DNA from: Trebonia sp963836195
Lineage (GTDB): Bacteria; Actinomycetota; Actinomycetes; Streptosporangiales; Streptosporangiaceae
Assembly: GCA_963836195.1 (NCBI GenBank)
Contig: CAWIIX010000027.1
Location: 110,244-174,243 of the forward strand
DNA: 64,000 nt
Reading direction: 5' to 3'
The translations under genes were made by a program, and so were the position numbers. Of the stretch, positions 18,226 to 28,890 are shown in pieces. Within the stretch, counting starts at the first letter, position 1. Every line of letters begins with the position of its first letter. The notes under the pieces were generated by a model. The model saw nothing but the letters and a program-made list of their open reading frames with translations, was not told the DNA's origin and searched no databases.

Positions 18226-20714
18226 ATGAATTCGGCGGCTGCGCCGGGCATTGACGCCGGGCGACGACGACGGCAGCTCCCGGCCGAGGTTTCCGCGTTC
18301 GTCGGCCGGACGGACGAGCTCGCCGCGCTGGCCGGCCTGCTGCGCCGCGGGCGGCTGGTCACTGTGACCGGTCCCGGCGGGGTCGGCAAGACCCGGCTGG
18401 CGCTGCGCGCCGCCGCCGACGCGGCCAACCGCTACGCCGACGGCACGCGCCTGGTCGAGCCTCTCCGGCCTGACCGGTGCGGCGCTGCTCCCGGCGGCGG
18501 TGGCCGAGGGCCTCGGGCTGCGCGGCCACGACCCCGCCCCGCCCGCGCCGCGGTCCTCGACCACCTGCGCGGCCAGCGGCTGCTGCTGATCCTCGACACC
18601 TGCGAGCACCTCGCCGCCGCCGTCGCCCGGTTCGCCTCGCAGCGTGCTGCGGAGACCGACGAGGATCACGATCCTGACGACCAGCAGGCAGCCGCTGCAC
18701 CTGGCGGGCGAGCAGGTACTGCGGCTCGGCCCGCTGCCGGTGCCTGAGGACCGGCCGCGAACCCGGGCCGGGCGACGCGGTTGAGCTGTTCGCGACCCGC
18801 GCCGCCGCCGCGCTGCCCGGGTTCACGATCTCCGACGCGGAACTGCCCGGACGCGATCAGGATCTGCCGCAGGCTCGACGGCATCCCGCTCGGCGTCGAG
18901 CTCGCCGCCGTCCGGGTGCGGGCGCTGCCGCTGGCCGAGCTGGCCGACCGCCTTGACGCCACGTTCTCGGTGCTGGCGGGCGCGCGGCGCGGCACGGTGC
19001 CGCGCCACCAGACGCTGCGGGCCGCGATCGAGCTGGTCCCACGGTCTGTGCACGGAGGCCGAGCGGGCGGTGTGGGAGCGGCTGTCGGTCTTCGCCGGGT
19101 CCTTCGACCTCGCCGCCGCGCGGGACGTGGCGGCCTGCCCGCTGGTCCCGGCCGACCAGGTCGGCGACGTGCTCGCGGCGCTGGTGGACAAGTCGGTCGT
19201 CCTGCGGGGGGATGGCGAGGACCCGTCCGGGCCCGGTACCGGCTGATCGCCTCGGCCCGCGAGTACGGGGCGGAGCGGCTCGCGGCGGCCGACCAGGAGG
19301 CGGACGGCCGACGGCGGCACGCGCGGCGGTATCTGGCAGGGCGCTGGAGCTTCCGGCGTCACCTGCTGGCCGACGACCAGACCGAGCGGCTGCGCGAACT
19401 CCGCGCCGAGCACGCCGACCTCAGCGCCGCGCTCGAGCACGGCTTCGCCGCCGCCGAGCCCGACCGGCGGCGAGACGCGGCCCGGCTCGCGACCGCGCTG
19501 CTGCCCTACTGGCTCATGTCGGGGCGGCTGCGCGAGGGCATCCGCTGGCAGGACGCGGTCGCTCGGCCCGGTTCCGCGAGCCGTCTCGGCGCAGCGGCCG
19601 AGCGCGCTGGCCAACCGCGCGGTGCTCGGTGCCATGCTCGGGCTGCCCGAGGCGGTGGCCGATGCCAGGGAGGCGATCGCCATCGCCGCGCGGGTCGGCG
19701 ACGACCGGTCCGACGGCCTCGGCTACCTCGCGCTGCAGCTCGCGCTCGCGCTCGCGCGGCGCCTATCGGGAGTCGGTCGAGGCGGCCGGGCAGGCGCGCC
19801 TGCGGCTCACCGCGGCCGGCGCGGACGCGGCCCTGCGCTGCCTCGACGTCCAGCTCGGGCTGGCGCACCAGCTGGGCGGGAACTTCACCGCGGCGGCGGC
19901 GGCGGGCGAGCGCGCGCTGGCCGGGCTCGGGCCGGGCGAGCGCTGGCTGCACGGCTACGTCGCTGATCGACGCCGCGCTCTGGCGCTTTACCGGCAGCCC
20001 GGGCGCCAGGCCGGAGTGCGCGCGACGCGGCAGGCGAGGCGCTGCGCGCCATGCGGGACCTCGGCGACCCGATCGGCGAGGCCTACGCGCTCGACGTGCT
20101 CGGCTGGCTGGCGGCCGACGACGGCCGGTGTCGAGCGCGTCGGCCTGGCTGCTCGGCGCGGCGCAGGCGCGCTGGGGGCTGACGGGCGGCAGGCTCGGCG
20201 GCAACGCCGGGCTGGAGGGGCACCGCGCGCGGTCGGCCGCGGCCGCCGCCCGCGTGCTCGGAGCCGACCGGTACGCGGAGCTGCGCGCCCGGGGCGCCGG
20301 CACGCCGATCGAGCAGATCGTCGCGCTCTTGGTGGCGGGCGATGACGCGCTGCCGGGCGTGCCCGGGCCGAGGCCGGCGCGGGGATGACCGCGCGGGGAC
20401 GGCGCCGCGGCCGGGGCGGCGGGGACGGCCGAGGCGGACGCCGAGCGAGCTCACCAGCCGCGAGCGGGAGATCGCGGCGCTGGTCGCGAGCGGCCTGTCC
20501 AACCGGCGAGATCGCCGACCGACTGTTCATCTCCCGGCGGACCGTGGACGCGCACGTCAACCACATCTACGCCAAGCTCCGCATCTCCTCGCGGGTCCAG
20601 CTGACAATCTGGGCGCGTGACTCGCGGGCCGGGCAGCCAGCTCCGACCGGCTGTCGCCGACCAGGCGCGCGTAGTAATCTTGCGCTGTCCCCCCGAGCGC
20701 GTGAGGTCTCATGA
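18226..20714 (+). pseudogene. ATPase/LuxR-type regulator, first of three tandem paralogues, heavily frameshifted
   Basis: The combined frames give a STAND-like regulator of about 820 residues. An N-terminal ATPase has Walker A GPGGVGKTR and the sensor-like LLLILDTCEHL. The winged-helix/ARC region includes ICRRLDGIPLGVELAAVR and RAAIE..SHGLCTEAERAVWERLSVFAGSF. Helical TPR-like repeats follow, and the C-terminal LuxR HTH is LTSREREIAALVASGLSN plus IADRLFISRRTVDAHVNHI. The frame changes at about 14 places. Most are one extra base, and three (near 18540, 19230, 20127) are one missing base or two extra. ATG 18226 has a good GAGGTGA site. Its last codons overlap the ATG of the second paralogue. The regulated genes are unknown. 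Confidence 0.75.
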
Positions 20715-22972
20715 CTTCCGGCACGACCCACCGCATACCAGGCACGCTGCCACCGCAGGCGACCGGCTTCGTCGGCCGCCAGGCTGAGATCGCCCAGGTC
20801 AGCGCCGCCCTGATGGAGTCGCGGCTGGTCACTATCGTGGGCACCGGCGGGGTCGGCAAGACCCGGGTCGCGGTGCGCGTCGCCGCGCAGACGACGGGCC
20901 GCTACCCCGACGGGGTGCATCCTGGTCGAGCTGTCGGCCGTGCGCGATCCCCTGCTGCTCGCGTCCACCGTGGCGGCCAGCCTGGGCCTGCCCGCCGAGG
21001 ACGCCCGGCCTCAGCTCGGCGGCCGTCCTCGACTACCTGCGCGAGCGGGCGCTGCTGCTCATCCTGGATACCTGCGAGCACCTCGTCGACGCGTGCGCCG
21101 CGCTGGCGGGCGAGGTGCTGCTGCGGCGGCGCCCGGCGGTCACCCTGCTCGCGACCAGCAGGCAGCCGCTGCGACGTGCGGGCGGAGAGCACCTTTCTCC
21201 TGCGCCCGCTGCCCGGTGCCCGACGTCGACGACGAGGCGTCGGACTCCGATGCGGTCGCGCTCTTCGCCCAGCGCGCCGCGGCTGTCGTCGACGGGTTCA
21301 CGATCACCAGCCTGAACCGCGCCGACGTGATCGGGATCTGCCGGGCGCTCGACGGCATCCCGCTGGCGATCGAGCTCGCCACGGTGCGGCTGCGGGCGCT
21401 GCCGCTCGACCAGATGGCCCAGCCGCCTCGACGACCGTTTTCACGTGCTCACCGGGGGCAAGCGGGCCGGGCAGGCGCGGCACCAGACGCTCCGGGCCGC
21501 GATCGAATGGAGCCACGACCTCTGCACGCCGATCGAGCAGGTGGTCTGGGCCAGGCTGTCGGTGTTCGCGGGCGACCTTCGACCTCGCCGCGGCCGCGAC
21601 GGTGTGCGCGGACGACGAGCTGACCGGGGCACAGGTCGTCGAGTCGCTGATCGCCCTGGCGGAGAAGTCCGTGCTCGTCATCGAGCCACGGCCGAACCCG
21701 GGGCCGAGGCCGCGGGAGCCGGGGGGTCCGAGGGGGCCGGGCTCGCCAGGTACCGGATGCTCGACACCCTCCGCGAATTCGGCGCCGAGCGGCTGGCCGA
21801 GTATCGGCCGCGTCGCCGCGGTCCGACGCCGGCTCGTCGCGCACTACCTCGCCCTGGCGCAGCGCTGGGGCGACGACCCGATGCGGGACCAGCTCCGCGC
21901 AGTACCGCGCGCTCAGCCGTGAGCACGCCAACCTGCGGGCGGCGATCGACTACGCGCTCGGCCTGCGCGGCAACGACAGCGCCGCGATCGGGATCGCGAC
22001 CTCGCTGATGCTGTACTGGCGCCTGTCCGGCCGACTGCGGGAGGGCGAGTACTGGCTGAACCGGGTGCTTGAACCGGTGCCCGCGGCCGTCGCCTGCGCG
22101 CGCCCGCGTGCTGGCCGTTCGCGGCTACGTGACCGCCCTGCTCGGGGATCTGCACGCCGCCCGCGGCGACGCGGAGGCCGCCGTGGCGATGGCGGACCGC
22201 GTTCGGCGACATGGCCGTCTGCGGCCGCGCCTACGTCACGCTGCACCGGACCCTCGCCTGGAGCGGAAACCTGGCCGAGGCCGATGAGATGGCGACGATC
22301 GCGGCGTCTTGCCTCGGCTCGGTCGGCGACACGTTCGGCCTGGCGGCGCTCGACGTCCAGACCGCCGCGCTGCACCTGCATTCCGCCCGCCCCGATCTGG
22401 CCATCGAGCGCTGCGCCGAGGGCATCGCCCGGCTGCCCGCCGACGAGCACTGGGCCACCGGCCTGCTGCTGGCCGGGCAGGGGCTCGGCCATCTGCTGCG
22501 CGGTGAACTCGAGGACGGCACCTCGCCGCCAGTCGCGGGCTGGCGCTTGAGTACGAACTGGGCGACATGGGCAGCATCGCCTACGCGCTCGGCACGCTCG
22601 GCTTCCTGGCCGCGGCCCAGGGCCGGTACGAGCGGGCGGCGCTGCTATTCGGCGGGTCGGCGCCGCTGTGGGAGCGGATCGGCCCCTGGTACACCGGCAC
22701 CCCCGCGCTGGTGGCGCTGCACCGGATATCGGAACGGGCGGCGCAGGACGGCCTCGGCGAGGAACGCTACTGGCAGCTGCGCGAACGCGGCGCCGCCGAC
22801 GCCGCTTGACCAGATCATCCGGTTCGCCCTGGCCGACGTCGACGACCTGGAAACCGGCTCCGGGACCTGCGGCCGACCGGCCTGCGGCCGGACCAGGCGG
22901 CTGAACCCGGCGGCTGGCGCCGGCGCCCATATCGGTACCGACGAAGCGCGAAGCGCGCGCCGCCAGGCGTGA
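20711..22972 (+). pseudogene. ATPase/LuxR-type regulator, second paralogue, frameshifted, no C-terminal HTH seen
   Basis: Same architecture as its neighbours: Walker A GTGGVGKTR, LLLILDTCEHLVDAC, LLATSRQPL, ICRALDGIPLAIELATVR, RAAIEWSHDLCTPIEQVVWARLSVFAG, MLDTLREFGAERLAEY, then helical repeats. About 13 frame changes are needed to join these pieces, nearly all of them one extra base. After the helical region (LDQIIRFALADVDD) the frame runs into unconserved Arg/Gly/Ala-rich sequence and stops at 22972. The LuxR HTH present in the first and third copies is missing. The ATG overlaps the stop of the first paralogue, so the two would be translationally coupled. Confidence 0.7.
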
Positions 22973-23017
22973 CGGAGTAGGATAAGCGCATCCCACCCTA
23001 GACGTGATGAGGGTCAC

Positions 23018-25396
23018 ATGCTCGTCGGTAACGCCGCCGAGGAAGCAGGGCGGCTCCCCTCGGAAGCCAACGATTTCATCGGCCGGGCGGCCGAGCTGTG
23101 CCGCGTGGAAACGCTGCTGCGCGGCAGTCGGCTGGTCACGCTGGTCGGCCCGGGCGGCGTCGGTAAGACGCGGGTGGCACGGCGCACGATGGAGCAGGCC
23201 GCGGCCGGGTACCGCGACGGCGTCGTCTTTGTGTCCGCTGTCGGCGCTGCTCGACCCCGAGCTGCTGCCGCACACCGTCGCCAGGCAGCTCGACCTGCCC
23301 GAGCAGTCCCGGGGCTCGCAACTCGACGCGGTGCTCACGCACCTGCGCGACCAGAGCGTGCTGCTGGTCCTCGACACCTGCGAGCACATCATCGACGCCT
23401 GCGCGCTCTTCGCCGAGGCCGTCATCACCGAGACGCGCGAGGTCACGGTGCTCGCCACCAGCCGCGAGCCGCTGGACGTGACCGGCGAGAGCTGCTACAT
23501 CCTCCCCCGGCTCGGCCTGCCCGGTGACGACACCCCCGCTCAGGGGGCGACCGACGCCATCGAGCTGTTCGCCCTGCGGGCGGCCGCCGTGCTGCCCGGG
23601 TTCACGCTCAACGACGCGAACAGGACCGACGTGATCCGGCTGTGCCGTCGGCTCGACGGCATGCCGCTCGCGATCGAGCTGGCCGCCGTCCGGCTGCGGG
23701 CGCTGCCGCTGGCCGAGCTGGCCGACCGGATCGACCAGCGGCTGGACCGCCGACTGACGATACTGACGGGCGGCGGCGAGGGCGGCGACACCCGCCACCG
23801 GACGCTCCGTGACGCCATCGGCTGGAGCTACGACCTGTGCACGCCCGCCGAGCAGGCGCTGTGGGCGCGGCTGTCGGTTTTCGCCGGGAGCTTCTGCGTC
23901 GAGGCGGCCGAGGAGGTGTGCGCGGGCGGCGAGCTGAGCGTCGGCCAGATCTTCGACACCGTCGTCCGGCTGGTGGACAAGTCGGTGATCACCAGGGACG
24001 ACGCCAGCCGCGGCGCGGCCAGCCGACGCGGTACAAGATGCTCGACACCATCCGCGAGTTCGGCGCCGAGGAGCTGGCCGACTCGGGCGCCGAGGCGGAC
24101 GTCCGCAACCGGTTCATCGCCCGCTACCTGTCGATGGCGCGCTACTTCGGCGAGCACGTGGTCGACGACGACCAGCTCGACCGGTTCCGTGATCTGCAGC
24201 GCGAGCACGCCAACCTCGGGGCCGCGCTCGGCTACACGCTGGACGCGACCGACGGCAACCGCTACCGGGACGGCGCCGAGCTCGCCATCGCGCCTGTACG
24301 GGTACTGGCACATGTCGGGGCTGCTGCGGGAGGGCAAGTACTGGCTCGACAAGGTGCTCGAGCGGTTCCCCGACCCGTCGTCGTCCGGAACGGGGCTGGG
24401 CGCTGGTCGTCCGCGGCTACCTCGGCGCGATGCAGGGCGAGGCGGACGAGGCGGTGGCGGACGCCACCGCCGGCACCAAGATCGGCGAACAGCGCGGCGA
24501 CCCCAAGCTGGTCGGCCGGGGCTACTGCTACCTGACGCTCGCGCTGACGATCGCCGACCGGTACGAGGAGGCCCGCGCGGCCGGCGCGCAGGCCGAGCAG
24601 CGGCTGGAGCGGCTCAACGACCGGGCCGGGCTGCGCATCCTCGACGTGCACCTCGCGCACGTGGCCCAGCTCTCCGGCGACTTCGACGGCGCGCTGCGGT
24701 ACGCCGCGCAGGTGACCCGCCGCTTCGGCGAGGACGGCGAGAGCGGCGAGATCAAGGAACGATGGGCCCAGGGCTGGGCGTACGCGATCTCCGCGATGGC
24801 CATGTACTGGGATCCCTCCCGGCACGACGGAGACCGTCACCACGGCCAGCAAGGCGCTGATCGCCAAGCACGAGCTCGGCGACGTCATGGGGATGGCCTA
24901 CTGCCTGGAGATCCACGGCTGGCTGGCCGCCCGGGCCGGCCGCCACGTCCGGGCGGCGTGGCTGCTCGGCGCGGCCGATCCGCTCTGGGACCGGGCCGGC
25001 GGCCGGCTGGGCGGCACCGCCGCCCTGGAGCGATTCCACGTGGAGGCGATGGGCAGGGCCCGCGAGGGGTTCACCGGCAAGCGCTTCGACGCGGTCTTCG
25101 CCGACGCCGGACGGCACCCGGTCGACCAGCTGGTCGCGTTCGCGGTCAACGACGCCGACGAGCCGACCGCCGAGGGCACCCGGTGGCGGATGCCCGGGCA
25201 GCTGACCTTCCGTGAGGCCGAGATCGCCGACCTCGCGGCCAGAGGCATGTCCAACCGGCAGATCGCGGAGCACCTGTTCATCTCCAAGCGCACCGTCGAC
25301 GCGCACCTTGACCACATTTACGCCAAGCTCGGGATCTCCTCGCGGGTTGAGCTGCTCAACGCGCTCCGGCTCGTCCGCCCCGGCAGCCAGCCCTGA
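23018..25396 (+). pseudogene. ATPase/LuxR-type regulator, third paralogue, five frame changes
   Basis: This is the best preserved of the three. Walker A is GPGGVGKTR. A 780-bp stretch reads without a break from PLSALLDPELL through VLLVLDTCEHI, LCRRLDGMPLAIELAAVR and WSYDLCTPAEQALWARLSVFAGSF. The C-terminus reads cleanly through IHGWLAARAGRHVRAAWLLGAADPL to the LuxR HTH (LTFREAEIADLAARGMSNRQ, then IAEHLFISKRTVDAHLDHI). Breaks lie near 23236, 24020, 24295, 24400 and 24835. Four equal one extra base and the one at 24020 equals one missing base. ATG 23018 follows GAGG. The corrected protein would be about 790 residues, probably a LuxR-type activator gated by nucleotide binding. Its ligand and targets are unknown. 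Confidence 0.78.
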
Positions 25397-25406
25397 GCCG
25401 CGCCGA

Positions 25407-25625
25407 TCAGGCCTTGGGCTCGTCCAGCCGGAAACCGACCTTCAGCGTCACCTGGAAGTGGCAGCGCTGATCGTCTTCGATCCGGCCGCGGATGTTGCTG
25501 ACCTCGAACCAGTCGAGGTTGTGGAGGGTCTTCGAGGCACGGCCGATGGCCACCTTGATCGCGTCGTCAATGCCCTCGGCCGATGAGCCGACGATCTCGC
25601 TCACCGAGTAGATGTTGTCTGACAT
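25407..25625 (-). CDS. Dodecin family flavin-binding protein
   Basis: 72 residues, the whole of the dodecin fold: MSDNIYSVSEIVGSSAEGIDDAI, then ASKTLHNLDWFEV and the C-terminal HFQVTLKVGFRL. Dodecins form hollow dodecamers that store or buffer riboflavin, FMN or CoA. Trp39 in LDWFEV is the residue that stacks on the flavin. GAAGGGA lies just before the ATG. It converges on the third LuxR-type gene with only 10 bp between stops. Confidence 0.95.
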   Translation of the reverse strand: MSDNIYSVSEIVGSSAEGIDDAIKVAIGRASKTLHNLDWFEVSNIRGRIEDDQRCHFQVTLKVGFRLDEPKA

Positions 25626-25750
25626 CGATATCCCTTCGCATGGCTTTAGCCTGGGGGCTACCCATTGCCGGGCGACGTATCCGCATGGCCGCCCGGTGCA
25701 GAGTCGACGCCGGCGAGTCGGCCGGAAACGTTCGGGGTAGCGTGGTTTGT

Positions 25751-26060
25751 ATGAGCGAACCCGAGTTTCATCGTGACCGCCGTCAGCATGGCGGCGCCGC
25801 CCAGCGCCTTGACGAGGACAAGCTCGCCGAGCTGACGGAGGACGAGCGGGTCGACGCCGGGCTGGACGACTTCAACCCGGACGAGGTCCCGCCGGCCACC
25901 GACCCGCTGCCGGAGGGCGTGCCGCAACGGACCGACGTCCGGCAGAGCGCCGAGTACAAGGACGCGCAGGCCGAGATCGAACCGCGAGGAGAAGGCGGGC
26001 GAGCTGGGCAGCCTCGACGAGGATCACCCGTTCCCGCCCACTCACTACGACAACAGCTGA
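25751..26060 (+). CDS. Small acidic conserved hypothetical protein, one frameshift near 25983
   Basis: About 102 residues after correction. It is very acidic, with LTEDERVDAGLDDFNPDEVPPATDPLP in the middle and, after the shift, GELGSLDEDHPFPPTHYDNS at the end. The upstream frame reads AEIEPRG. Removing one base near 25983 gives REEKAGELGSLDEDHPFPP and a stop at 26060. I recognise only a conserved actinobacterial hypothetical of this shape. There is no membrane helix, and the protein is probably disordered. There is no clear ribosome-binding site, and the message may be leaderless. The break is again one extra base, as in most frameshifts of this window. Confidence 0.5.
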
Positions 26061-26109
26061 CGCAGCCGGCCGCTGAGGTCGATGGCGTAGCCGACAGGTC
26101 GCGGTGGGG

Positions 26110-26907
26110 TTAGGTGAGCGGGACTCGGTAGGAGACTTCCTGGCCGTAGGCGGCGAAGCCGGCCTGGCGCAGGATCGGGCCGGAGGTTTCGATGCGGCCC
26201 TTGACGAGGCCCATCGTCGCGGCGTGGGCGACGGCGTACTTGAGGCGGGCGGCGAGGATGGCGCGGTAGACGCCCCGGCCGCGGGCGGTCTCGAGGACCG
26301 CGCCGCCCCACAGGCGGCCGACCCCGTCGGCCATGGCGAGGCCGCCGGAGCCGACGGCGGCACCGTCGATGTAGGCGACCACCATGCCGCCATCGCCCGC
26401 CTTGACGGTGGCGCGGTCTCGTCTGGCCTCCTCCGCGAGGCGCTCCTCGGGCGGCATGGACCCGCCGAAGACGGTGACGCCGACCCGGGTGCCGTCCCGG
26501 TGGGTGGCCACCTCGGTCGCCCAGCGCAGCTCCACGTCCCTGCCCGGCGGCAGGATCTCGGGCGTGCCCGGGCGCAGGTCGACCGCGAGCACGTCCAGCG
26601 TCTCGTCCACCGTCGCCCCGCGCGCCTGGAGCAGGTCCGCGACCTCGGGCGGGCTGTCGAGCTTGACCCACCAGTACAGGTCGGGGAGGCCGAACTCGCG
26701 CGCCCGCTCGAGCACCGTTTCGACGCCGGTCGCCAGGGCGGCCGCTGACTGCCCCGAGGGGGTGAACCGGAGCAGCTCGAGCGGGTGCTCGAAGTAGTCA
26801 GGGAAGCGGACGAGCAGGTACTCCTCGGTCGCCGCGGTGGTGGCGTTGTCGGGGATCCACGTCCAGGCGTTGCTGGCGGCGACGACCTTGTCGGCGGACA
26901 GGCTCAT
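26110..26907 (-). CDS. GNAT-family N-acetyltransferase
   Basis: 265 residues. The C-terminal half has the GNAT acetyl-CoA region: GGMVVAYIDGAAVGSGGLA, then the pyrophosphate loop ETARGRGVYRAIL and the terminal ILRQAGFAAYGQEVSYRVPL. The N-terminal ~150 residues form a second domain with no motif that I recognise. The substrate is unknown. The ATG is preceded by GGAGG, and the upstream sequence is nearly identical to that of the next gene, its shortened paralogue. Confidence 0.88.
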   Translation of the reverse strand: MSLSADKVVAASNAWTWIPDNATTAATEEYLLVRFPDYFEHPLELLRFTPSGQSAAALATGVETVLERAREFGLPDLYWWVKLDSPPEVADLLQARGATVDETLDVLAVDLRPGTPEILPPGRDVELRWATEVATHRDGTRVGVTVFGGSMPPEERLAEEARRDRATVKAGDGGMVVAYIDGAAVGSGGLAMADGVGRLWGGAVLETARGRGVYRAILAARLKYAVAHAATMGLVKGRIETSGPILRQAGFAAYGQEVSYRVPLT

Positions 26908-26961
26908 GATGCGGCGACCTCCATGGCGTTCGATGGTATCCGGCCGGCCGCGTCGGCCGGG

Positions 26962-27357
26962 TCAGCGAAGCGGGACGCGGTAGCTGACCTGCCGCCCGTA
27001 GGCTGCGAAGCCGGCCTCGCGCAGGATCGGCCCGGAGGTCTCGACCCGCGCGTTGACCAGCGCCATCGACGCTGCGTGGGCCGCGCTGTAGTCCAGCCGG
27101 GCGCCGAGCGTCGCCCGGTAGACGCCCCGGCCGCGCGCGGCCGGGAGGACCGCGCCGCCCCAGAGCCGCGCGGCGCCGGACGCGATGACCACGCCGCCGG
27201 TGCCGAGCGCCGTCTCCCCCGCGTAGGCGACGACCATGCCGCCGCGGCCGCCGGGAATGGCGGCGCTGTCCCGTTCGGCCATCTCCGTCGTGGCCGTCTC
27301 GGGTACCCAGGTCATCGCGATGCTGGCGGCGACGACCCTGGCGGCGGACAGGCTCAT
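26962..27357 (-). CDS. Internally deleted paralogue of the adjacent GNAT acetyltransferase
   Basis: 131 residues. The first ~25 residues (MSLSAARVVAASIAMTWVPE) match the first residues of the 265-residue neighbour. The sequence then jumps in frame to the acetyl-CoA-binding half (GRGGMVVAYAGETALGTGG, AARGRGVYRATLGARL, ILREAGFAAYGRQVSYRVPL). Roughly 135 residues are missing. Because the frame and the ribosome site are kept, it could still make a minimal GNAT domain. It lies divergent to fumC, and its upstream sequence duplicates that of its neighbour. Confidence 0.75.
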   Translation of the reverse strand: MSLSAARVVAASIAMTWVPETATTEMAERDSAAIPGGRGGMVVAYAGETALGTGGVVIASGAARLWGGAVLPAARGRGVYRATLGARLDYSAAHAASMALVNARVETSGPILREAGFAAYGRQVSYRVPLR

Positions 27358-27411
27358 GATGCGGGGACCTCCATGCGTCGGGATGCTATCGGGATGTGGG
27401 AATCTGGGTGT

Positions 27412-28890
27412 ATGGACGATGACGCGCCTGCGGTGCTTGATCTGCCGGTCGGGATCCCCGCGAGCGGGTCCGCGCACCGGCGAGAGTCCGACTCTATGGG
27501 GGCCATGGACGTGCCGGCCGACCGGTACTGGGGAGCGCAGACGGAGCGGTCCCTGATCCACTTCGGCGACATCGGCCCCGACCTGGTGCCGCGCGAGGTC
27601 TGCCACGCGTTCGGCTACGTGAAGAGGGCGGCCGCGCTCGCCAACGGCAAGGCGGGAAGGCTGCCCTCGTGGAAGGCGTCGCTCATCGCCCGCGTCTGCG
27701 ACGAGGTGGTCGAGGGCGAGCTCGACGCGCACTTCCCGCTCCGCGTCTGGCAGACCGGGTCCGGCACCCAGTCGAACATGAACGTCAACGAGGTCGTCGC
27801 CAACCGGGCGATCCAGCTGGTGGGCGGGGTCATCGGGTCCAAGACCCCGGTGCACCCCAACGATGACGTCAACATGGGGCAGTCGTCCAACGACACGTTC
27901 CCGACCGCGATGCACGTCGCGGCCGTTTCCGTAGTGCGGCAGCGGGTCATCCCGGAGGTGACCGCGCTGCGGGACGCCATTGCCTTCAAAGCCGCGCAGT
28001 GGCGCGACGTGGTGAAGATCGGGCGGACCCACCTGCAGGACGCGGTCCCGCTGACGGTGGGACAGGAGTGGTCCGGGTACGCTGCCCAGCTCTCAGCCGC
28101 TCTTGACGGGCTTTCGCGCTCCTGCGCGGGCCTGTACGAGCTCGCGGTGGGCGGTACCGCGGTCGGCACCGGGCTCAACTCGCCGCCCGGGTTCGGGGCC
28201 GAGGTCGCGGCGCTGATCGCGGACGCGACCGGGTACCCGTTCGTGACCGCGCCGAACAAGTTCGCGGCCCTGGCCGGCTCGGACGCGCTGGCGGCGGCGT
28301 CGGCCGGGCTGCGCGGGGTGGCGGTGCCGCTGGCGAAGATCGCCAACGACATCCGCTGGCTCGGCTCCGGGCCGCGGGCCGGGCTCGGCGAGCTGATCCT
28401 GCCGGAGAACGAGCCGGGCTCGTCGATCATGCCCGGCAAGGTGAACCCGACGCAGTGCGAGGCCATGCTGATGGTGTGCGCGCAGGTCCTCGGCAACGAC
28501 GCGGTCGTCGGTTTCGCCGCCTCGTCGGGGAACCTGGAGCTGAACACGATGCGGCCGGTGATCATCGCCAACGTCCTGCACTCGGCGACGCTGCTGGCGG
28601 GCGCGTGCCGCACGTTCCGAGTGTTCTGCGTGGAGGGCGCGTCCCTGAACCTCGGGCGCATCGCCGAGGACGTCGACCGGTCGCTGATGCTGGTCACCGC
28701 GCTGTCGCCGGTCATCGGGTACGACCGGGCGGCCGAGATCGCGCACCGGGCGAGCCACACCGGGTCGACCCTGCGGGAGGCGGCGCTCGCGCTCGGGTAC
28801 GTCAGCGCGGCCGAGTTCGACCGGATCATCGACCCGGCGTCCATGGTCGGTGACCTTCCGCCCGTTCCGCCCCTTCGGCCGGGTCAGTGA
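27412..28890 (+). CDS. fumC: Class II fumarate hydratase
   Basis: Fumarase interconverts fumarate and L-malate in the TCA cycle. It is 492 residues, with ~29 residues of variable N-terminus before MGAMDVPADRYWGAQTERS. The superfamily signature GSSIMPGKVNPTQCEA and the motifs TGSGTQSNMNVNEV, GQSSNDTFPTAMHV and GRTHLQDAVPLTVGQEWSGY are all intact, including the catalytic Ser in the GSS loop. The class II assignment over aspartase rests on the overall pattern, and aspartase is the less likely alternative. The start is ATG 27412. A shorter start at the internal MGAMDVPAD is possible. The stop TGA overlaps the next ATG. Confidence 0.92.
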   Translation: MDDDAPAVLDLPVGIPASGSAHRRESDSMGAMDVPADRYWGAQTERSLIHFGDIGPDLVPREVCHAFGYVKRAAALANGKAGRLPSWKASLIARVCDEVVEGELDAHFPLRVWQTGSGTQSNMNVNEVVANRAIQLVGGVIGSKTPVHPNDDVNMGQSSNDTFPTAMHVAAVSVVRQRVIPEVTALRDAIAFKAAQWRDVVKIGRTHLQDAVPLTVGQEWSGYAAQLSAALDGLSRSCAGLYELAVGGTAVGTGLNSPPGFGAEVAALIADATGYPFVTAPNKFAALAGSDALAAASAGLRGVAVPLAKIANDIRWLGSGPRAGLGELILPENEPGSSIMPGKVNPTQCEAMLMVCAQVLGNDAVVGFAASSGNLELNTMRPVIIANVLHSATLLAGACRTFRVFCVEGASLNLGRIAEDVDRSLMLVTALSPVIGYDRAAEIAHRASHTGSTLREAALALGYVSAAEFDRIIDPASMVGDLPPVPPLRPGQ

